From Pseudomonas viridiflava (GTDB lineage: Bacteria > Pseudomonadota > Gammaproteobacteria > Pseudomonadales > Pseudomonadaceae), in contig NZ_UUOC01000050.1 in NCBI RefSeq assembly GCF_900590755.1, positions 186,001 to 250,000 on the forward strand: a stretch of DNA of 64,000 nucleotides, read 5' to 3'. Below the pieces are notes generated by a model. That model was not told the origin of the DNA. It searched no databases and saw nothing but the letters and a program-made list of their open reading frames with translations. The position numbers and the translations under genes are program-made. Shown here piece after piece: positions 42,767 through 50,065 of the stretch (its first letter is position 1; the number at the start of each line of letters is the position of its first letter).

Positions 42767-42985
42767 ATGGCAAGAACCACCGTCCGCAGTACCGATTTGC
42801 CAAACCTGCCTATACCTGGTGCTCGTGCTACCGCCGCCCAGCTCTGCGCTAAATATCAAGTTAGCCGAGCTACCTGGTGGCGCTGGTCCAAGACACCTGG
42901 ATTTCCCGAGCCTATTCGGTTTGGTCGCTCTGTTCGTTGGGACCCTGAACCTGTTGATGCTTTCCTGACTCGTCAGGAGACTTAA
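42767..42985 (+). CDS. AlpA-family DNA-binding regulator/excisionase
   Basis: 72 residues from ATG 42767 (MARTTVRSTDLPNLPIPGARATAAQLCAKYQVSRATWWRWSKTPGFPEPIRFGRSVRWDPEPVDAFLTRQ), GGAG 7 nt upstream. The winged MerR-like helix with WWRWSKTPGFP and RFGRSVRW is typical of AlpA/P4 Vis-type proteins, which activate satellite excision or late promoters. Followed 3 bp later by the Ash-like gene. Confidence 0.85.
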   Translation: MARTTVRSTDLPNLPIPGARATAAQLCAKYQVSRATWWRWSKTPGFPEPIRFGRSVRWDPEPVDAFLTRQET

Positions 42986-42988
42986 CCC

Positions 42989-43507
42989 ATGATAATCAAT
43001 CAATCCTGCTTCACAGCAGGAGCGGGGGCTGCTGTCCCAAGAATATCGACAATAACCCGTCTTGCACCGTCAGACGTTGCAGTGTACCGTTGGCCCGTCG
43101 CTGCCAATTCAGCGACCGGGTTTGGTCACCCGAGTATCGTTAGGCGCATAAGCGCCACTGTCTCGAAAGCTGGCGCTTTTTTCATGCCTGCAACTTCGTT
43201 TTATGGTGGCTGTGCGTGGGGCGCTTTCGAGCGCGCCGGGTTCCTAACGTCCCGGTTGACCAACCCGCGCACAGCTACCACCCATTCGTTTGGTCACGAA
43301 CGTGGTAGCTCCTCAACGTTAGGAGCGGTACCAATGCAGTTCTCCCCTACCCAAAATCCATCTGCGAACTCTGGCAAAGCCGCTGCGCACCGCGCTATGG
43401 CAATGGCCGCCCTCCGCGCAAACTCGTCCCTATATGTACGTCTGAAACGCTACAACCTCCATATGGATCGCGCTCGTGCCCTTGAAGTGCAAGGGGGTGA
43501 GCGATGA
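42989..43507 (+). CDS. Ash-like protein (phage P4 Ash family)
   Basis: 172 residues. The central part (SIVRRISATVSKAGAFFMPATSFYGGCAWGAFERAGF) matches the P4 Ash/epsilon-type family signature in which the DNA of the small ORF also overlaps regulatory RNA. The C-terminal part (AAAHRAMAMAALRANSSLYVRLKRYNLHMDRARALE) looks like a separate small helical domain, possibly a fused or overlapping gene. Ash-type proteins in P4 counter helper repression. Ends 4 bp into the next gene. Confidence 0.65.
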   Translation: MIINQSCFTAGAGAAVPRISTITRLAPSDVAVYRWPVAANSATGFGHPSIVRRISATVSKAGAFFMPATSFYGGCAWGAFERAGFLTSRLTNPRTATTHSFGHERGSSSTLGAVPMQFSPTQNPSANSGKAAAHRAMAMAALRANSSLYVRLKRYNLHMDRARALEVQGGER

Positions 43508-44220
43508 AATCTAATGCAACGCTTCGGCTTACCCGCAGGCAATATCGCCAATTCGCAGAGCAAATAAAAGCCGCCGGGTGCTGCCTCTCTCTCAAGACAT
43601 TCCGTGAGCTTGGCTGCAACTTTGGGATGTTTGATCCATGTTCGAAATCTGTATGCATTGACGCTAGCCAAGAGCAATGGCGATGGGATGAAAGGAGCAG
43701 TATCGAACTATCAACTACCGTCAACACAGAGCTACTTCGGAGCATTCAGCGACCGGAAATGGATTGGTCTGTGCTTGAAGATCACGAAATTTATCCGTTC
43801 ATTGTTGCCCACGAACTTGGTCACTGGATCGATAACTTTCGCATATGGGATATGTGGGGCATCCCAGACAGTGAAACTCGCCAGAAGTGCGAGAAGTCCA
43901 CATACATGATCAACGAGGTGTTAGCAGATCGGTTTGCTTGGGCGCAAATTCGCCCGGGCCAGTTGGTGCCGTTGTGCGAGGAAGGCAAGCGACGAGAGGA
44001 GGAAGTTGCTACGACTCTGGCGTATCTTTCTTCACACGTTCCACGTGTGCGCCGTGCAGCCCGAGCACTGCCTTCTGGCCAGTATGCCTACATCCCCCAA
44101 GACATGTTGATGACGGACCAGATGACCGCTTACGTCGGTGCTCGCGTTTCGCCTTCTCTAGTTGAACGTACTCGTGAACGCCGCCGCGTCTACCGCCGCG
44201 ACACTCGCGTAAGAGGTTAA
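43504..44220 (+). CDS. HELGH zinc metalloprotease-like protein (ImmA/IrrE-like)
   Basis: 238 residues; ATG overlaps the previous stop (ATGA). Zincin motif H103-E104-L-G-H107 (FIVAHELGHWIDNFRIWDMW) and downstream glutamate INEVLADRFAWAQIRPGQ, the ADxFA arrangement of M78/ImmA proteases. The C-terminal region is basic (VERTRERRRVYRRDTRVRG). In mobile elements such proteases inactivate repressors or act on partner proteins to trigger induction; no helix-turn-helix is fused here. Exact target unknown. Confidence 0.75.
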   Translation: MKSNATLRLTRRQYRQFAEQIKAAGCCLSLKTFRELGCNFGMFDPCSKSVCIDASQEQWRWDERSSIELSTTVNTELLRSIQRPEMDWSVLEDHEIYPFIVAHELGHWIDNFRIWDMWGIPDSETRQKCEKSTYMINEVLADRFAWAQIRPGQLVPLCEEGKRREEEVATTLAYLSSHVPRVRRAARALPSGQYAYIPQDMLMTDQMTAYVGARVSPSLVERTRERRRVYRRDTRVRG

Positions 44221-44222
44221 CG

Positions 44223-44282
44223 GTGAACAATCAAAACGGCGCAATTGCGCCGACGGGATCGGCTTACCGGCGAGATGCGTAA
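44223..44282 (+). CDS. 19-residue coupled micro-ORF
   Basis: GTG 44223 to TAA 44282, with AAGAGG at about 44211 as RBS. Product MNNQNGAIAPTGSAYRRDA. Its stop overlaps the ATG of the next gene (TAATG), and it begins 2 bp after the protease stop. It may translate only to couple ribosomes into the replication-like gene. Too short for homology. Confidence 0.4.
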   Translation: MNNQNGAIAPTGSAYRRDA

Positions 44283-44746
44283 TGTCGAGAAAAACCAAGG
44301 GCAACATGAGGGTCAAAGCCCCTCCGTTCGCGATGATGCCCAAGGCTATGATCCAGTCGCCAGGGTATCGGGCGCTCAGCTTCGTCGCTCGTGCTGTGTT
44401 GGTGGAGTTACTGGCCCAGTACAACGGGGAGAATAACGGTGATCTCGCAGCCACACGCACGATGGCCAAAGAGTGGGGTATCGGCTCGGACAATACTTTG
44501 CGACAGGCTCTCAAGGATCTGGAGTCTAGCGGTTGGATTCTTCAATCCAGAAGCAGCCTGTTTTCAAAGCACGGAGCTCGATGCGCGTTATATGCAATCG
44601 CCTGGATGCCGATTGACGAGTGCCCAGATAAAGGGCTTGAAGTCAGGCCTACACGCACACCGCCGAGGCCTTTGCCGACGCTCGTAAATTCAATTTCATC
44701 CTGCGCAGAAACTGCGCATGTAACGGCGCAGTTTCTGCGCACATAG
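44282..44746 (+). CDS. winged-helix replication-like protein
   Basis: 154 residues (MSRKTKGNMRVKAPPFAMMPKAMIQSPGYRALSFVARAVLVELLAQYNGENNGDLAATRTMAKEWGIGSDNTLRQALKDLESSGWILQSRSS). A winged helix as in phage/plasmid replication initiators, with SFVARAVLVELLAQYNG and MAKEWGIGSDNTLRQALKDLESSGWI. The end of the gene overlaps two of the 15-bp palindromes that continue downstream, consistent with an initiator binding iterons or a repressor binding operators. Alternative start ATG 44306. Confidence 0.6.
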   Translation: MSRKTKGNMRVKAPPFAMMPKAMIQSPGYRALSFVARAVLVELLAQYNGENNGDLAATRTMAKEWGIGSDNTLRQALKDLESSGWILQSRSSLFSKHGARCALYAIAWMPIDECPDKGLEVRPTRTPPRPLPTLVNSISSCAETAHVTAQFLRT

Positions 44747-44839
44747 GGTTTAGGGAGGTACGGCTTTACTGGGGTTAATGGAATCTACGTGCGCAGAAAC
44801 TGCGCCGTAATAGCGATTCATCCTGCGCAGAAACTGCGC
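44703..44839. repeat. four 15-bp palindromic iterons overlapping the end of the replication-like gene
   Basis: GCGCAGAAACTGCGC at 44703-44717, 44791-44805 and 44825-44839, and its exact complement GCGCAGTTTCTGCGC at 44726-44740; a degenerate copy (GTGCAGTTTCTGC) at 44912-44924. AT-rich DNA (TTATATATATC) follows at about 44844. The layout resembles a replication origin or an operator array. Confidence 0.8.
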
Positions 44840-45001
44840 ACCCTTATATATATCTACCAACCAAGTACCTGAATTACGCAATCAACGGGTTGCATTCTGC
44901 GCATGAGCGGAGTGCAGTTTCTGCCTACATCAGATGCATCAACGATGAAACCTTGCGAGTTTGTCGTGCGGCATCGGCTTGCCCAAAAAGGGTGAATGGA
45001 T

Positions 45002-45409
45002 ATGGAAAACAGCCACGAGTTACGGGTGATTGTTGTTACGGCGGCGGAGCTTTGGGATCAGGCCAGGGAGAGAAAGCGGCCTGCAGCCAACAGCACTGAG
45101 CGGCCAAGCGTTGAAGCCTTGAGGCACCTGCTCTCATCCATGCCCATGAGCGGGAAAACAGCCAAGCAACTGATGGCGGATCAGGGATTCAGCGTGAAGC
45201 AGATACGAGCAGCTCGTGAAAGCCTGGCTGTGCATATGACCAGATCGGGCTTTGGCGCGGCGTCGGTTGTGATGTGGTCGGTCACCACCCCGGTAGCTGG
45301 CGACGTAAAGCCAACAGTTGTGCCCTGCCTTACTCAGTCGTGCCCTCCAGCAATACAGGGCACGACTGACCAAGGGCACGACTGGGAAAACGATGTGGAG
45401 GACCTGTAA
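45002..45409 (+). CDS. small helical protein resembling the C-terminal region of phage primase/helicase proteins
   Basis: 135 residues from ATG 45002; AGGGTGA upstream is better spaced for it than for ATG 44996. The middle (EALRHLLSSMPMSGKTAKQLMADQGFSVKQIRAARESLAVHMTRSGFGAASVVMWSV) is the linker-plus-HTH pattern found at the C terminus of satellite and plasmid RepA/primase-helicases (x-GFS-x-RR.. ending W-x-V). Here it stands alone without an ATPase, possibly a remnant or an accessory replication factor. Stop overlaps the next ATG (TAATG). Confidence 0.5.
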   Translation: MENSHELRVIVVTAAELWDQARERKRPAANSTERPSVEALRHLLSSMPMSGKTAKQLMADQGFSVKQIRAARESLAVHMTRSGFGAASVVMWSVTTPVAGDVKPTVVPCLTQSCPPAIQGTTDQGHDWENDVEDL

Positions 45410-45699
45410 TGGGTGCCATCGATTACCTGCTTGAAAGAGGCTTTACCGCCAGAAAGCAAGGCATGCGCGTACGCATTTCGCCCGCGTCCAAGCTGACGGA
45501 GGACATACGCAAATACGTCAAGGCTAACCGGCTGGCCTTACTTGCTGAGCTGGCTGCAAATGACGGCGTTGAGCGTTGCTGCCACTGGCAAGTCATGCGG
45601 GACGGTAAGCGACTCTGCACGATGGTGGGCGAGCCGATGACCCGTGCTGAGGCGCTGGAAATCATCCACTGGCGTTGGCCGGATGCTGAGCTTGGGTAA
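45409..45699 (+). CDS. TubC N-terminal-like small protein
   Basis: 96 residues (MGAIDYLLERGFTARKQGMRVRISPASKLTEDIRKYVKANRLALLAELA). The pattern L..G....GdrlrIspa..Lt.elr..i..nk..LlalLa is that of the TubC N-terminal docking-like domain, common on plasmids and satellites next to replication genes. The C-terminal half has HWQVMRDGKRLCTMVG and a WRWPDAELG end. RBS GGAGG at 45397. Function in mobile elements unknown. Confidence 0.65.
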   Translation: MGAIDYLLERGFTARKQGMRVRISPASKLTEDIRKYVKANRLALLAELAANDGVERCCHWQVMRDGKRLCTMVGEPMTRAEALEIIHWRWPDAELG

Positions 45700-45782
45700 C
45701 TGCCCACTGCGGCTGATGGCGAAGATCTGGTCCATCCCCCAGCGGGGATTGGTCGGACTTCCGTTGGTGGAGTTCAAAAATA

Positions 45783-46088
45783 GATGTGAGCAGTTTTGCT
45801 CACATTGTTGGGCCTCCTCAGTTTTGAGGACACCCAGCAATGGGGGCCAGTGCTCCACCAGTGGTGGGAGAGTAAATCACCTTTAGCGACTTGCTCGTAA
45901 TAACTACCCGCTAACGCTCGCATCGTTACCGCGCCGTTAGCAGAGATGTACTCAGATTTGAGTGCATCTCGGCGCTGCCTTCACGCCTGTGAAAGTTGAC
46001 CACGTTCGATGCGTCCAGCTTTGGACGCATCGACTCCCGGCGCTGGCGGAAGTTAAACCACATCGATGTATCCATCATTGGATGCATC
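45783..46088. repeat. four related 24-nt palindromes before integrase 2
   Basis: Copies at 45783-45806, 45945-45968, 46008-46031 and 46065-46088, each of form GATG-n4-CA-n4-TG-n4-CATC (last bases TT in the first). The n4 arms pair with each other although their sequence differs between copies (TGAG/CTCA, TACT/AGTG, CGTC/GACG, TATC/GATG), so structure is conserved with covariation. The intervals of the last three are 63 and 57 bp. The last ends 15 bp before the integrase 2 start. Confidence 0.7.
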
Positions 46089-46103
46089 TCAGAGGCTGGA
46101 ATC

Positions 46104-47405
46104 ATGAACACGCTTCACGTCACTGTTACTGATGCCGAGATCCGCAAACAGGCGGTGGGCACTGTGCGCGAACTGCGCGACCCTCGGTTTCCCGAACTGA
46201 GGTTTCGCTACTCCACATCCGACCGTGCCAAAGGTGCCTGGCACGTCGTGGTGCGCGGCAAGTGGGGCAAGGCCGGTAACTATCCCGGTATCAACGCCAA
46301 GCTGATGCAGGCCACTTTGCCCGCCATTCTTGCGCGACGTGCGATCGATCCGGACGCGGCCTCGACAGAGAACGCATGGGCGACCACAGGCGATCTACTG
46401 AACTGGTATACCGACCGAATGTTGCGCGACCGCAGCCTGTCCGCCAAGCGTAAGGCTGGGGCCAAATCCGCGCTGACTTGCCACCTGGTACCGAGGTTGG
46501 CCAACCTGCCGCTGGCTGACTTCGACAAGGCATCACTGGATAGTCTGCTGATGTGGCCACTGCAGGAACGCTACAAGCTGTCGTATGTACGCCTGGTCTA
46601 CAGCGTGTTGGCGGCAGCGATGCGCCAGGCCCACCGCTTGGGACTGCTGCGCCGCAATCCCATGGCGGGCCTCAAGTACAGCGACTTTGTGTCGGCGCGC
46701 ATCAAGCCCAAACCTTCCCGGTTGCGCAGTGACGATCTGCCCGGCGTGCTGGCCAAGCTGGCCGCCCAGTTCGATACACGGCCCGCCGATGCTATGTTGC
46801 CGCTGATGATGCTGTGCCACGGGACGCGCCTGGGCGAAACCCGAACGGCTCTCTGGCGCAACATCAACCTGACCACGCGCCTGTGGTTCATCCCTGCGGC
46901 TGACACCAAGACCAAGGCCGAGCACACCCTACCGCTGACCGAGCAGACCTGCGCGCTGCTGAGGCGTTATCAAGCCCGCCAGTGGGCCAACGGCTATCAG
47001 GGTGCCTACCTGTTCCCCGGCACCAAGCGTGGGGCGATGAGTGCCACCACCGCCACGCTGGTGTTCTCCACGCTGAGTGACCGCCAGTGGAGCAGCCACG
47101 ATCTGCGCAAGGTGGCACGGACCGCCTGGATGGATCTGGGTATCGATTACCTGGTGGGCGAGATGCTGGTGAACCATGCGCTCAAGAACATGGACGCCAC
47201 CTACATCCACACCACCGCCGAGACCTTGAAGCGCCAGGCGCTGGAGAAGTGGCACGCCCGGTTAGATCAGGACGGGCTAAGCCTCATCGGCGGCGAGACA
47301 ATACCGGGACAAGGCGTTTCGATAAATCCGCTACAGGCCACGGATAAAAAGCCCTCCAGCCCAATCGAGATTCCACTACAGAGGAGTACGTTTAACCATG
47401 AGTGA
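46104..47405 (+). CDS. tyrosine recombinase (integrase 2)
   Basis: 433 residues from ATG 46104 (MNTLHVTVTDAEIRKQAVGTVRELRDPRFPELRFRYSTSDRAKGAWHVV), GAGG upstream. Core-binding domain (TGDLLNWYTDRMLRDRSLSAKRKAGAKSALTCHLVPRLANLPLADF) and catalytic residues Arg (CHGTRLGETRTALW), HDLRKVART (H-x-L-R), VNHALKN and Tyr in DATYIHT. It is complete. A second integrase within one island suggests fusion of two elements or two distinct reactions; the four palindromes upstream may be its sites. Its stop overlaps the next gene by 8 bp. Confidence 0.9.
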   Translation: MNTLHVTVTDAEIRKQAVGTVRELRDPRFPELRFRYSTSDRAKGAWHVVVRGKWGKAGNYPGINAKLMQATLPAILARRAIDPDAASTENAWATTGDLLNWYTDRMLRDRSLSAKRKAGAKSALTCHLVPRLANLPLADFDKASLDSLLMWPLQERYKLSYVRLVYSVLAAAMRQAHRLGLLRRNPMAGLKYSDFVSARIKPKPSRLRSDDLPGVLAKLAAQFDTRPADAMLPLMMLCHGTRLGETRTALWRNINLTTRLWFIPAADTKTKAEHTLPLTEQTCALLRRYQARQWANGYQGAYLFPGTKRGAMSATTATLVFSTLSDRQWSSHDLRKVARTAWMDLGIDYLVGEMLVNHALKNMDATYIHTTAETLKRQALEKWHARLDQDGLSLIGGETIPGQGVSINPLQATDKKPSSPIEIPLQRSTFNHE

Positions 47406-47631
47406 GATCGAACAGGAGATCACTGATCGCCTTGCTGCTGTGGGTGTGACGCCATTGATTGGTGGGCTGGTGCCGGAGTTCGCCGCCGCCGATCTACTGG
47501 GATACGCGCCCAGCTACCTGCGCCGCCTGGCTGCCGATGGCCTGGCCCCCATCCCGTTTGTGCGCCGGGGCAATCGGCGCTTCTACAAAATCGCCGACAT
47601 TGCGCGATTCGCGACCAATACCGCCGCTTAA
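47398..47631 (+). CDS. small HTH protein, putative excisionase
   Basis: 77 residues (MSEIEQEITDRLAAVGVTPLIGGLVPEFAAADLLGYAPSYLRRLAADGLAPIPFVRRGNRRFYKIADIARF). MerR-like winged HTH as in Xis/AlpA proteins (AADLLGYAPSYLRRLAADG..PFVRRGNRRFYKIADI). Overlaps integrase 2 by 8 bp with GAGGAG at about 47381, so they are translated together. Confidence 0.75.
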   Translation: MSEIEQEITDRLAAVGVTPLIGGLVPEFAAADLLGYAPSYLRRLAADGLAPIPFVRRGNRRFYKIADIARFATNTAA

Positions 47632-47771
47632 CGTCGGAGTTAGCCGCAGACGGGGATTGGCGTGCGCGCATAACGTAGTCGGCATGAACTCACGCCATGC
47701 GCTGGGGGAATGCCACACCTCCTCACGCTGTGCGCTGTCGAGGTGCCCATAGACCGCAAATGGGATTACCC

Positions 47772-49013
47772 ATGACGACTACTCACGATCAGCGCTGGAG
47801 CAAGCTCAAGGCTTCGCTCAACGCTAACCAAACTCCCCCGGATGGCCGCCAAGCAATGGCGACCATCACCCAAGAGATTACCGAAATGACCCAGGATGTG
47901 GATCAGCTAGTTACTGTGCTCAAAGCGCACAAGGAAACCATTGAAGGCCAAGGCCAGAAGCAGAACGAGTTCGGCGCTCGACTGCATGAGCTGGAGCAGC
48001 GCGCCGTGGCGGGTGGCTTGAAGGCCGCTACCGACACCACTGCCGCCGATGCCCAGGCAATCAGTGCGGCAGTGTGCGATGCAGAGGGCTTGTCCGGCAT
48101 CCGGGCTGGCCAGAAGTCGACCGGCCGTATCACGGTTGAGTCTGGTCTGCGCGCTGCGGTGACCAACCCTGACAAGGGCACCACTGGCTCTACCAGCTAC
48201 CCAACCGCGCCGACTCGCGCACCTGGTATCCAGGGCATCCCTCAACCGCGGCTGAGCCTGCTAGATGTTTTGCCCATCGTGCCGGTCGAAGGCTCCACCT
48301 ATGAGTACGTCCAGCTCGACGGCTACCTGAGTGGTGCCGCCTATCAGGCGAAAGAAGGGGACACCAAAGCCGAGGGCCAACTGCCCACCAAGCTCTCTCG
48401 CGCAGAGATTGCCACCATTGCCACCTGGATTCCTGCGAGCTTGCAGGTGCTGAATGACAACTCCCAGCTCCAACAACAGGTTGGTTTGCTGATGAGCGTG
48501 GGCGTGCGGCAGAAGCTCGAGCAGGAACTGCTGATCGGTGATGGTGGTGCGGGCGAGATCCTCGGTTTCATCGCACAAGCCACCTCGGTAACGCCCGGGC
48601 TGACGGGGCGTCCTGTCGATCGTATCGGCCTGGCCCTGACTGACCTCAAGGCCGCTGGCTGGAACCCTAACGTGATCGTGATGAACCCGCGTGACTGGTT
48701 CGCCATCGAGAGCGAGCGCGCTGATACCGGTGATGGCCAGTACGTGATTGGTACACCTCGCGACCCGGCACCACCCAGCCTTTGGGGTACGCCTGTCGTT
48801 GTCACCATGGGTATGCCGGAGCTGGGCGCGCTCATCCTCGACACCAGCACCACCGCGTTGCTCGACCGCCAAGAGGTCACGGTAGAAGCAAGCCGGATGG
48901 ATGGCGATAACTTCAAGCGCAACCTCGTCACCATCTTGGCCGAACTGCGCGCAGGCTTGGCGGTGTACGCACCGACATCGATGCGCCTGGTGCCTTTGAC
49001 TACCACGCCCTAA
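47772..49013 (+). CDS. HK97-fold phage major capsid protein
   Basis: 413 residues from ATG 47772 (MTTTHDQRWSKLKASLNANQ). N-terminal coiled-coil scaffold-like delta domain (ITQEITEMTQDVDQLVTVLKAHKETIEGQGQKQNEFGARLHELEQRA), then the HK97 core (LSLLDVLPIVPVEGSTYEYVQLDG; AEIATIATWIPASLQVLNDNSQLQQQVGLLMSVGVRQKLEQELLIGDGGAGEILGFI; GWNPNVIVMNPRDWFAI; GTPVVVTMGMPELGALILD). Complete, but no portal, prohead protease or tail genes adjoin it, so it would assemble with a helper's machinery. The delta domain normally needs a protease. Confidence 0.9.
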   Translation: MTTTHDQRWSKLKASLNANQTPPDGRQAMATITQEITEMTQDVDQLVTVLKAHKETIEGQGQKQNEFGARLHELEQRAVAGGLKAATDTTAADAQAISAAVCDAEGLSGIRAGQKSTGRITVESGLRAAVTNPDKGTTGSTSYPTAPTRAPGIQGIPQPRLSLLDVLPIVPVEGSTYEYVQLDGYLSGAAYQAKEGDTKAEGQLPTKLSRAEIATIATWIPASLQVLNDNSQLQQQVGLLMSVGVRQKLEQELLIGDGGAGEILGFIAQATSVTPGLTGRPVDRIGLALTDLKAAGWNPNVIVMNPRDWFAIESERADTGDGQYVIGTPRDPAPPSLWGTPVVVTMGMPELGALILDTSTTALLDRQEVTVEASRMDGDNFKRNLVTILAELRAGLAVYAPTSMRLVPLTTTP

Positions 49014-49063
49014 CGATCAGCAAAGGGGCGGTCCGTATCGGGCCGCCTCTTGAGGACATTCAG

Positions 49064-49270
49064 ATGAGCTACATCAAAGCCGAACCGCTACCAAAGTCGA
49101 TCCAGCAGGCGCTGAACCAGATCGCGCACAGTCGTGCCTTGCTCTATCAGGCGGCATGCCGTGATCGTATCCGGAAAGAGATCGATGGCTTCCTCGCCCA
49201 GGGCATGAGCCACCAGCAGGCCATTGAGGCGCTGCGCACCAACCCGCCAACCATCGACCCTGGTTACTAG
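49064..49270 (+). CDS. small hypothetical protein downstream of capsid gene
   Basis: 68 residues (MSYIKAEPLPKSIQQALNQIAHSRALLYQAACRDRIRKEIDGFLAQGMSHQQAIEALRTN). Good RBS (TGAGGA). Two predicted helices with a basic middle; no recognised family. Its position suggests a structural or packaging accessory. Confidence 0.6.
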   Translation: MSYIKAEPLPKSIQQALNQIAHSRALLYQAACRDRIRKEIDGFLAQGMSHQQAIEALRTNPPTIDPGY

Positions 49271-49294
49271 GATCGATCTGGTTCGCTTTCACAG

Positions 49295-49363
49295 CGTGCA
49301 TCGGGGGTAGGGCGGTGCGAAACCGTAGAGGCCTTCGTGCCGGACACCGCCCCCGACCGCACG
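49295..49363 (+). other. structured intergenic element
   Basis: CGTGC (49295-49299) pairs with GCACG (49359-49363) and TCGGGGG (49301-49307) with CCCCCGA (49350-49356), leaving an inner ~40-nt domain rich in possible pairs. It could be a cos/pac-like site next to the terminase gene or a 3' structure; no match identified. Confidence 0.4.
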
Positions 49364-49396
49364 TAGAGATTTTCTCCCTCGCTCAGGAAAAGTTAA

Positions 49397-49885
49397 ATGG
49401 CGTTAACTGACAAAAAGCGCCGGTTTGCTGACGCTCTCTTGTCCGGAGCGAGCAAATCTCAGTCCGCCATCAATGCAGGCTACAGCGCGAAGACAGCGCC
49501 CCAGGCGGGCTCCAAGTTATCCAAGGACAAAGACGTGACCGGCTACCTACAGCGGCGCGGCGCACTCGATCCACCGCTACCAAAAGTTAAGTCCGAGGTT
49601 AAAAAGGTTAAGTCTGAGGTTGAAAAAGTTAACTCCGACAAGGCCGAAAAATCAGAGGCGCTGGCGTTCGATACACGGGCTCTGTTGGAGCGTATCGCGC
49701 GGGATAACGAAAAGCTGAACCCGGACCTGGCTGCAAAAATTGCGCTAGGCTTGATGCCTTATGACCACCCCAAGAAGGGCGAAGTCGGCAAGAAAGAAGC
49801 TGCTGAAACGGCCTCGCAGAAAGCGGCTAAAGGCAAGTTTAGCGCTGCACCCGCTCCACCCATACACTTACGCTCGGTGAAATAA
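49397..49885 (+). CDS. small terminase-like DNA-binding protein
   Basis: 162 residues. N-terminal helix-turn-helix of the terminase small subunit type (MALTDKKRRFADALLSGASKSQSAINAGYSAKTAPQAGSKLSKDKDVTGYLQRRG). A lysine/glutamate-rich linker with repeated VKSEVxKV follows (VKSEVKKVKSEVEKVNS), then a C-terminal DLAAKIALGLMPYDHPKKGEVG. Stop and next ATG overlap by a shared A (TAAATG). In phage satellites such proteins redirect packaging of the helper toward satellite DNA. Confidence 0.78.
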   Translation: MALTDKKRRFADALLSGASKSQSAINAGYSAKTAPQAGSKLSKDKDVTGYLQRRGALDPPLPKVKSEVKKVKSEVEKVNSDKAEKSEALAFDTRALLERIARDNEKLNPDLAAKIALGLMPYDHPKKGEVGKKEAAETASQKAAKGKFSAAPAPPIHLRSVK

Positions 49886-50065
49886 ATGGTCAATCACGAT
49901 AAACCAGCCACATCCCGCCAGTTCATCGACCCGATAAATTTCCTACTCGCGGTTATGAATGATCCAACCGCTGCAGCGGCTGACCGTCTGGACGCCGCCA
50001 CGGCCTTGATGCCTTATTTTCACGAATCGATTGACGATGCCGAGTTAGAGACGACGGATGAATGA
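49886..50065 (+). CDS. short terminase-associated protein
   Basis: 59 residues starting directly after the previous stop (MVNHDKPATSRQFIDPINFLLAVMNDP...). The pattern DPINFLLAVMNDPTAAAADRLDAATALMPYFHESI matches the C-terminal helical module found at the end of many phage small terminase or head-associated proteins (LEFLL.VMNDP....RL.AA.AL.PYVH). It may be a split C-terminal half of the preceding protein, which carries a similar DLAAKIALGLMPYDHP segment. Too short for a confident function. Confidence 0.65.
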   Translation: MVNHDKPATSRQFIDPINFLLAVMNDPTAAAADRLDAATALMPYFHESIDDAELETTDE

